Assembly (NCBI GenBank): GCA_945829235.1
Contig: CALZUA010000013.1
Span: 23,646 to 87,645 of the forward strand
Direction of reading: 5' to 3'
From: an uncultured Clostridia bacterium
Lineage (GTDB): Bacteria; Bacillota; Clostridia; Oscillospirales; Ruminococcaceae
DNA: 64,000 nt
The translations under genes were made by a program, and so were the position numbers. Position 1 is the first letter of the stretch. The number at the start of each line of letters is the position of its first letter. The notes below the pieces were generated by a model that worked only from the letters and a program-made list of their open reading frames with translations, searched no databases and was not told the DNA's origin. This document shows positions 59,574 through 64,000 of the stretch, piece by piece.

Positions 59574-60957
59574 GAGTACGTGTGTCCTCGTTATGGGGCT
59601 TTGTATGATCGCGTTTTCCAAGGACTTCATCATATGCAGAGATTGTCGGATCGTACCAGTCAGCTTTTTTGCTAGCCCATTTAATCCATGCCCTTTTTTC
59701 CTCGGTCAACTCGCCGGAGCTTTCAACTGCCTTTATGTAGTTCCTGATCTTACACGCCATTTCGTAATCTGCGGCCTCGTTTTCAAGAGCCGCAACCAGT
59801 TCCTTTTCATTCTCGAAGCGTTTACGTCGTTCTTCTTCGCGCTGCTTTTTTTCCTGTTCCAGACGCTGCCTTTCTTCATAGGCAAGCCGTGCTTCTCTTG
59901 CTCCAACAGTCGCTTTCATAAAACGGACAAGGATTTCTACTAATCGTGATTCAACCAATTCATCTCCAGAATCAGTTACACTGCCGCCAAAACCGATTGA
60001 AAACGTCAGTTTACCGGTAGGTACATAATCATATTTCCTTATCATACGTCCACCGACACTACCATACCCGCGTTCTAAATAACCATACTTTTCAAGTTGC
60101 TTCCTCTCATAATCAGTCAACTGATGACGTATCTGCTTCTGCCTGTCATGTATGCGAAACGAAATCTTTTCTCCTCGTAAAGTGACTGACATATCTTCTT
60201 CCACAGTTCCGCCCAATGAAATAACCGCCTTATACAACGCATTCATCATTCTGTATACTCTCGGGAACGACTCCGGTCCAAGATCATCGCACAAATATGG
60301 CATACCGTCAGAGTGCCTTCCATAACGCCATTTTCGCTGCTCAAACGGATCCACACAAGGTTTTTTGAACCATTTATCCACTTTTTCCTTATAGTTTTTT
60401 ACAATTGGAAGATAATGCTGATGTTCTTTCACCTCAATTGTCTCAGCTAATGACAAAAGCCGTTCCTTTTCAACATCATTCAGGAAATCCAGTTCGTCGA
60501 CCATAATCTGTAACTTGTTTTTAACCACTTTGACCGGAACATCGACAGGCTCTTCATCTTTTGTACTTGATAGTACAGGTTCGGAATCGTGAGAAATTTC
60601 GTGTACGGGCGCATTTGAATCGAGTTTGGATATATTATCGTTATTTTCAGGTTTCTTTTCTGCGACGATTTCTTTCACTTTACCCGTTTCATTACCGAAA
60701 TCAGACCTGTCGCGAATCTGCAAAACTATTTCATCGGCACTTGAATATGGCAAAGGGATTTTAACCGCTTTATCAAACATCTCAAGCGAAATATAACTCC
60801 AATAGCTTGATGTAGGGTATGGAATATCTGCTGCCTTTAATGCTTCTTTGAGTTTATTATACGGCACATCGTATTTCTCTGAAACTTTGGTTATCCCGAC
60901 AGTCCAGAGTTCTTCATACAGCTGCTTTCTTTGAAACTTTATCTCCTTGAATTTCAT
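59551..60957 (-). CDS. HTH and coiled-coil protein of unknown function
   Basis: 468 residues; AGGAG 9 nt before ATG 60957. The N-terminus QRKQLYEELWTVGITKVSEK, YDVPYNKLKEALKAADIPYP, TSSYW matches a family found in many bacteria that opens 'REELYEQVWSxPMTKLAKEYGISDVALxKICKKLxIPxPPRGYW', an HTH of unknown role. An acidic linker follows (about 85-140), a middle domain (about 180-330, SFPRVYRMMNALYKAVISLG) and a Glu/Arg-rich coiled coil (about 345-410, YEERQRLEQEKKQREEERRK). Driven by repeated promoter copy at 61100. GATC-rich, likely acquired. Confidence 0.75.
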   Translation of the reverse strand: MKFKEIKFQRKQLYEELWTVGITKVSEKYDVPYNKLKEALKAADIPYPTSSYWSYISLEMFDKAVKIPLPYSSADEIVLQIRDRSDFGNETGKVKEIVAEKKPENNDNISKLDSNAPVHEISHDSEPVLSSTKDEEPVDVPVKVVKNKLQIMVDELDFLNDVEKERLLSLAETIEVKEHQHYLPIVKNYKEKVDKWFKKPCVDPFEQRKWRYGRHSDGMPYLCDDLGPESFPRVYRMMNALYKAVISLGGTVEEDMSVTLRGEKISFRIHDRQKQIRHQLTDYERKQLEKYGYLERGYGSVGGRMIRKYDYVPTGKLTFSIGFGGSVTDSGDELVESRLVEILVRFMKATVGAREARLAYEERQRLEQEKKQREEERRKRFENEKELVAALENEAADYEMACKIRNYIKAVESSGELTEEKRAWIKWASKKADWYDPTISAYDEVLGKRDHTKPHNEDTRTPPFWRYW

Positions 60958-61099
60958 TATGGTATTCTCCTGTTCCTTGTGATAGCACCATAAGTGATCA
61001 CATAAGCTGTTGTCATTCTATTGACAATATTTATTCGGCACGACAAGTGAGAATTTGCTGACAAGCGCAAACGATGAATCCAGATATATCGTTGAGTTC

Positions 61100-61128
61100 A
61101 TTATACCACAATCAACCCCAAATTTCAA
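61100..61128 (-). promoter_or_regulatory. repeated promoter cassette (copy 8)
   Basis: Minus strand -35 TTGAAA (61123-61128), 17 nt, -10 TATAAT (61100-61105), leader GAACTCAACGATATATCTGG. Confidence 0.72.
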
Positions 61129-61149
61129 TATTAAATCGTAGCGCCGCCT

Positions 61150-61403
61150 TATTGTCCCGAAAAAGGCATTGCATTCAGCTTGAATATGTGATAAAATATA
61201 TTCAGAAACTTTCAATGAAGACAGAATAAGCTGGTAGATTTTGCGGAGCATATCTGCGTCAACGTAAGCATCGTTTTTTTACCGTTCGCGATCTCAAGCC
61301 GGGGCTGCACCTGTCTCCGCACATATTTCGGGATTTTCGGGTTGCCCTCGGAAGCCGCGAAGGTCTCGTATTTGAAGGCTTGGCTGTCCTCGATTGCGTT
61401 CAC
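61150..61403 (-). pseudogene. unrecognised protein fragment with a poly-A frameshift
   Basis: Minus frame NAIEDSQAFKYETFAASEGN, PKIPKYVRRQVQPRLEIANG, KK, then after a run of seven A the sense shifts by one base and goes on NDAYVDADMLRKIYQLILSS, LKVSEYILSHIQAEC. Restoring one A would join both parts. Probably phage- or plasmid-derived; family not known. Its 3' side is cut near the repeated promoter. Confidence 0.5.
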
Positions 61404-61428
61404 TTGTTCACCACCGTTGCAAAGAAAA

Positions 61429-61452
61429 AGCGCCTACAATGTTGTAAGCGCT
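61429..61452 (-). terminator. terminator of the 61473 gene
   Basis: AGCGCCTACAA pairs with TTGTAAGCGCT; TTTTTCTTTG follows on the minus strand. Near copy of 46961-46984. Confidence 0.85.
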
Positions 61453-61472
61453 CGAAATATTATGTTTTAATT

Positions 61473-61709
61473 TTATTCCTCGTCAACGATTTCAAGCGGT
61501 GGAAAACGCTCCTCGGAGAAAATCAGCGCGAGAATATCGTCAAGGGTTGCGTTCGGATTATCCTCACAGATACGGATAAATTCGTCCGTCCAGCCTTTTT
61601 CATCAGCCGCAAGGCTAACTCCCACGATTGTATCGCGGTAGTCGTCACCCTCGTGGTTCGGGTGAGGAAATTGCTTAAGCAAATCAATCAGTTTTTTCTC
61701 TTTATCCAT
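61473..61709 (-). CDS. small acidic protein of unknown function
   Basis: 78 residues: KEKKLIDLLKQFPHPNHEGD, DYRDTIVGVSLAADEKGWTD, EFIRICEDNPNATLDDILAL. Acidic, soluble, helical. Overlaps the preceding gene by 8 nt, so the two are a unit. Possibly an immunity-type or phage protein; no family recognised. Confidence 0.65.
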   Translation of the reverse strand: MDKEKKLIDLLKQFPHPNHEGDDYRDTIVGVSLAADEKGWTDEFIRICEDNPNATLDDILALIFSEERFPPLEIVDEE

Positions 61710-61998
61710 CGAATAAGCTCCTTTTTCGCTTGATTTTGTCCTCGTTGCCCTTGATTTTCATTTTGAGAGTGAATTTGTAAGTACCGGGCATAATGACGTT
61801 AAATCCGTAGAAATAATCGCCGTATGAGCCGCAATGAGAACTGCCGCTTTTGTAATTCGGGTGCCAGGTCATTATTTCACTGCATAAACGGATAAATTTG
61901 CTTTTTGTCATTCTTGCCCTTCCGCCAGAACCGTTTGAAATGCTTCCCACGAAATATCCCTTTTTGCCCTTAACCCAGTTTGTCTTCCGCAATTCCAT
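61702..61998 (-). CDS. small basic protein of unknown function
   Basis: From ATG 61998 about 98 residues: ELRKTNWVKGKKGYFVGSIS, NGSGGRARMTKSKFIRLCSE, then a Tyr/Phe-rich end. The ATG overlaps the -10 box of the promoter at 61997-62025, so translation may instead start at ATG 61911 (GGAAGGG upstream, 69 residues). Paired with the acidic 61473 protein: a basic plus acidic two-gene unit, as in some toxin-immunity or phage pairs. Unrecognised. Confidence 0.6.
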   Translation of the reverse strand: MELRKTNWVKGKKGYFVGSISNGSGGRARMTKSKFIRLCSEIMTWHPNYKSGSSHCGSYGDYFYGFNVIMPGTYKFTLKMKIKGNEDKIKRKRSLFDG

Positions 61999-62025
61999 TA
62001 TACAGCGAACTTCATCGTTTGTCAA
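61997..62025 (-). promoter_or_regulatory. promoter of the 61.5-62.0 kb gene pair
   Basis: Minus strand -35 TTGACA (62020-62025), 17 nt, -10 TATAAT (61997-62002), perfect consensus. Confidence 0.75.
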
Positions 62026-62243
62026 GCCCGAGCATCATATACTCAAATCCCAGCGGCTACGAGCGCTCGCCTCTGTCAAATGTGTATACCGAAAACGATA
62101 TGAGAGTGTGCCTGATACTAAAGCTGCTTTGGAAATACGCCACGGATATTGAGTCGTTGAAGGGGCTTGGTTTCTGCGTCAGCAAGTAGCACGCGGAATA
62201 TATGTCCCGCAAATTCAACGAAGCAGAAATTGCTTCGGAATGA
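62025..62243 (+). pseudogene. DEAD/DEAH helicase fragment (DUF3427-helicase type)
   Basis: Frame SPSIIYSNPSGYERSPLSNV, MRVCLILKLLWKYATD, LKGLGFCVSK, TAG (62187-62189), HAEYMSRKFNEAEIASE, TGA. 'LGFCVSxEHAEYMxxKFNxAGI' is the start of the helicase C domain in DUF3427-type helicases. Both ends are missing. Confidence 0.65.
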
Positions 62244-62471
62244 CTTTCCTGTGAGCTTCGCGAGGAGCTTAGCATAGACATAAAGCCGCTTCGTGAGTAT
62301 TGCCGGAGCGTGTTCGGCGAGATTTCGTTTGTGTTTATTGAGGCAGAAATAGTGTCCGGTGAGCCGCAGCTTTCCGTGCACGAGGAAATAAAGTGGGTGC
62401 TGCCGGAAGAGCTGACAGGATTTGAGTGGTGTCCTGCGGATAAAGCTGTGGCAAAGAAACTTTCCGAATAA
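62244..62471 (+). pseudogene. NUDIX hydrolase, C-terminal part
   Basis: Frame LSCELREELSIDIKPLREYC, then SFVFIEAEIVSGEPQLSVHE, EIKWVLPEELTGFEWCPADK, ending TAA 62469. ELREELSIDI is the end of the Nudix box (REUxEExGU) and the rest matches MutT/8-oxo-dGTP-type enzymes. Lies right after the helicase fragment; they may be parts of one former gene. Confidence 0.75.
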
Positions 62472-62492
62472 TTTAACAGATAAAAATTTTCA

Positions 62493-62528
62493 AAATAGGT
62501 TGAATTTCTCCTATTTATAGTGTATAAT
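62493..62528 (+). promoter_or_regulatory. phd-doc promoter with dyad
   Basis: -35 TTGAAT (62500-62505), 17 nt, -10 TATAAT (62523-62528). AAATAGG (62493-62499) and CCTATTT (62510-62516) flank the -35, a likely site for antitoxin autoregulation. Same sequence at 37549-37584 and 38998-39040. Confidence 0.8.
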
Positions 62529-62553
62529 ATAAATATGGAAGGAGGAATTGACT

Positions 62554-62796
62554 ATGACCATTAACACAAACACGCTCGTGTCAATAACAGAGGCGAACCA
62601 AAACTTTTCGAGGGTAGCAAGGATTGTTGATGAAAACGGCTCGGCTATTATTCTCAAAAACAATGTTCCGCGATACATTATCATGGAATTTCCCGAGGCC
62701 GAAAAGCTCCAAACTGCTCCTGATGAGGATATTGAGGCGATATCTCAACGGCTGATTGCCAAAAACCTTGAAGCGTACAAGGAGCTGGCAAAATGA
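62554..62796 (+). CDS. Phd/YefM antitoxin, copy 2
   Basis: 80 residues from ATG 62554 (GGAGG upstream). TNTLVSITEANQNFSRVARI, VDENGSAIILKNNVPRYIIM: Phd/YefM fold; the C-terminal tail (DEDIEAISQRLIAKNLEAYK) would bind and block the Doc toxin. Overlaps doc by ATGA. Confidence 0.9.
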   Translation: MTINTNTLVSITEANQNFSRVARIVDENGSAIILKNNVPRYIIMEFPEAEKLQTAPDEDIEAISQRLIAKNLEAYKELAK

Positions 62797-63167
62797 TACG
62801 GCTGACAGAAAAGCAAATTATTAGTATGCATAGTTCTCTTATAGCGGAAACGGGCGGTCTGGACGGAGTGCGTGACAATGGTTTGCTTGAATCCGCGCTT
62901 GAAACGCCGTTTCAAACCTTTGATGGTGAAGATATTTATCCATCGTTACTGCAAAAGGCTGCAAGGCTAGGTTTTTCTTTGGTCGCAAATCACCCGTTTG
63001 TTGACGGAAATAAACGTATCGGAATACACGCAATGTTGGTATTTCTTGCAATTAATGGTGTTGAGATAAATTGCACTCAAGAAGAGCTTATAAACGTTGG
63101 ATTATCTCTTGCCGACGGTTCAATGAAGTTTGAAGAATTGTGCAGGTGGCTTAACGAGCATAACTAG
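62793..63167 (+). CDS. Doc (Fic fold) toxin
   Basis: 124 residues. IRLTEKQIISMHSSLIAETG, then FSLVANHPFVDGNKRIGIHA with the Doc signature HxFxDxNKR (His67 to Arg75). Doc toxins phosphorylate elongation factor Tu and stop translation; here the motif is HPFVDGNKRIG. Intact, preceded by its antitoxin and followed by a terminator; ends with TAG. Confidence 0.9.
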   Translation: MIRLTEKQIISMHSSLIAETGGLDGVRDNGLLESALETPFQTFDGEDIYPSLLQKAARLGFSLVANHPFVDGNKRIGIHAMLVFLAINGVEINCTQEELINVGLSLADGSMKFEELCRWLNEHN

Positions 63168-63258
63168 ACACGAAAAGAAACAATCGCACGAAGGCTTCGA
63201 ATCTGAAAAACTGCGTAAATGCAAATAATACCAAAATCCTAAACCAAATAACACATGT

Positions 63259-63288
63259 CCCCGCCCGATTGTACGCGCTTTCGGGCGG
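63259..63288 (+). terminator. terminator of phd-doc
   Basis: CCCGCCCGA (63259-63267) pairs exactly with TCGGGCGGG (63280-63288), followed by ATTTCTATTTC. Confidence 0.8.
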
Positions 63289-63296
63289 GATTTCTA

Positions 63297-63560
63297 TTTC
63301 ATCTCAAAACGCGTGCGGAACTTCTCCGGTGCTCTTTTCTCAATTCTTGAAATGTTAGACCGCGAGATACCATCTTTCGACGTTATTGTTCATATTTTTG
63401 TATATTTCGACAATTTTTATGGAATTAGCAATAACATCGCTGAGGAAACAATAAAAGCGCAAAAAAGATAAGCGGTTCACTGAAAATTTTTGCATATATA
63501 GCACTGTTTTTTCAATACGCCACTTGACATATTCCCTGCCTGGTATGAAGTAAATTTGAT
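63297..63560 (-). repeat. sigma-like cassette remnant S8
   Basis: Minus strand: start MQKFSVNRLSFLRFYCFLSD (ATG near 63498) and junction VIANSIK, then a decayed coding part and RFRTRFEM near 63305. Shares its upstream extension with S2. Confidence 0.72.
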
Positions 63561-63585
63561 AGTTAAAGTGTAACAAAACCTGGAA

Positions 63586-63790
63586 TTACCGCACAGATAT
63601 TCCAATCATAACCGTTTCATCATCTTGGTTGCTCCACACGGAATGGGGAATTGAACCCTTCACCAAAAAGGCTTCGTCCTGATGAATTATAACTTCCTCA
63701 TCGTTGAGAAGTACTTTTGCTTCCCGGTACGACAACTCATTTTTCAAAAACAAACACGAGGCAAGGGAGCTTTTCGAGCGCCCTTTAGTT
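63586..63790 (-). pseudogene. AraC-type regulator, cupin domain fragment, fused to a sigma scrap
   Basis: Minus frame LFLKNELSYREAKVLLNDEE, VIIHQDEAFLVKGSIPHSVW, SNQDDETVMIGISVR, TAA 63586. 'GDAFLVxGxxPH' type sequence is the cupin ligand domain at the N-terminus of AraC regulators. Upstream (63757-63790) is GCTTTTCGAGCGCCCTTT, a scrap of the sigma-like cassette. Confidence 0.55.
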
Positions 63791-63861
63791 TTACAACCAA
63801 AAAAGTTTCACGCCGTGCTGTGAAGCCTTTTGACAGTTGGTGAGCAGCCATTATTTACTCT

Positions 63862-63886
63862 TAGATTTACAATATAAGTGCAACAC
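63862..63886 (+). mobile_element. IS30-type inverted repeat near the right edge
   Basis: TAGATTTACAATATAAGTGC then AACAC matches the IS30 ends at 26739 and 27349. The element, if any, continues past 63886. Confidence 0.5.
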
Positions 63887-63924
63887 ACAATAAAAAAGTT
63901 ACCCATCAGGCAGCCTTATCCCAA

Positions 63925-64000
63925 TTAATCTGCCATTATAAAATTATCCGCCGTCAAAGCCACAGCGTCCGGCTCCACAGCTTCTGTGGCTCTCTCCACG
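63925..64000 (-). CDS. C-terminus of a possible gene at the window edge
   Basis: Open frame entering from the right: VERATEAVEPDAVALTADNF, IMAD, TAA 63925. Too short to identify; low confidence. Confidence 0.25.
   Translation of the reverse strand, partial: VERATEAVEPDAVALTADNFIMAD

Noticed and set aside
63620..63670. T-arm-like string GGGTTCAATTCCCC suggesting a tRNA
   Set aside because: The bases code for GSIPHSVW of an AraC-type cupin fragment and no acceptor stem is present.
1..64000. CRISPR array or cas genes
   Set aside because: The repeats seen are dispersed and long; no short regularly spaced direct repeats and no Cas-like proteins.
1..64000. Whole-genome TAG reassignment
   Set aside because: Several intact genes end in TAG with the next ribosome site right after it (51316, 58204, 63167), so TAG works as a stop at least there.

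Overview
This window looks like chromosomal DNA of a low-to-medium GC Firmicute, most likely a gut or rumen Oscillospiraceae/Ruminococcus-type clostridium. The basis is strong consensus promoters (TTGACA-N17-TATAAT), AGGAGG ribosome sites, a type I dockerin protein, two clostripain-like (C11) proteases, sporulation-sigma-like proteins and many clostridial small-gene families. The assignment is by family resemblance only.

Layout. 1-4.9 kb: accessory genes on the minus strand (alpha/beta hydrolases, DUF3784, a streptothricin-acetyltransferase-like GNAT, MarR), several broken. 5-12.9 kb: an envelope/secretion module made of a C11 lipoprotein, a small lipoprotein, a MalT-like LuxR regulator, a transglutaminase-like lipoprotein, a TM2 protein and a membrane protein. 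Three of its promoters share one operator-like sequence. 13-19 kb: HD-GYP protein, remnants (IS3, hemL, SHOCT), an excisionase-like HTH protein, an iron alcohol dehydrogenase and a DUF4143 ATPase. 19.1-26.6 kb: a large lipoprotein, a second C11 protease and a LytS-like kinase with its response regulator. 26.7-46.6 kb: an accessory region with IS30, IS110 and IS5 elements, a FecR/BspA protein, a second DUF4143 ATPase, a CoA-ligase-like gene with its TetR regulator, a decayed Phd/Doc pair, an unrecognised 929-residue protein, an EcsC-like protein, a GNAT and a methyltransferase. 46.6-51.9 kb: phage-like scraps, a tRNA-like structured element, and a compact five-gene operon (small protein, Sel1-repeat, J-domain, HIRAN, TPR). 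52-64 kb: more remnants (CDF, GT8, methyltransferase, helicase, NUDIX, AraC), the dockerin protein, a Fic protein, an HTH/coiled-coil protein and an intact Phd/Doc module.

Dispersed repeats tie the accessory part together. One is a sigma-K-like C-terminal cassette (three intact copies, about eight decayed). A second is an XRE-like HTH cassette (three copies plus one partial). A third is a minus-strand promoter/leader cassette, TTGAAA-N17-TATAAT followed by ACTCAACGATATATCGGAATTT-like sequence, which stands directly upstream of many accessory genes. Gene fragments often end exactly at these repeats, so they look like recombination endpoints or parts of mobile gene cassettes. All domain calls come from reading the translations by eye; no database search was run.
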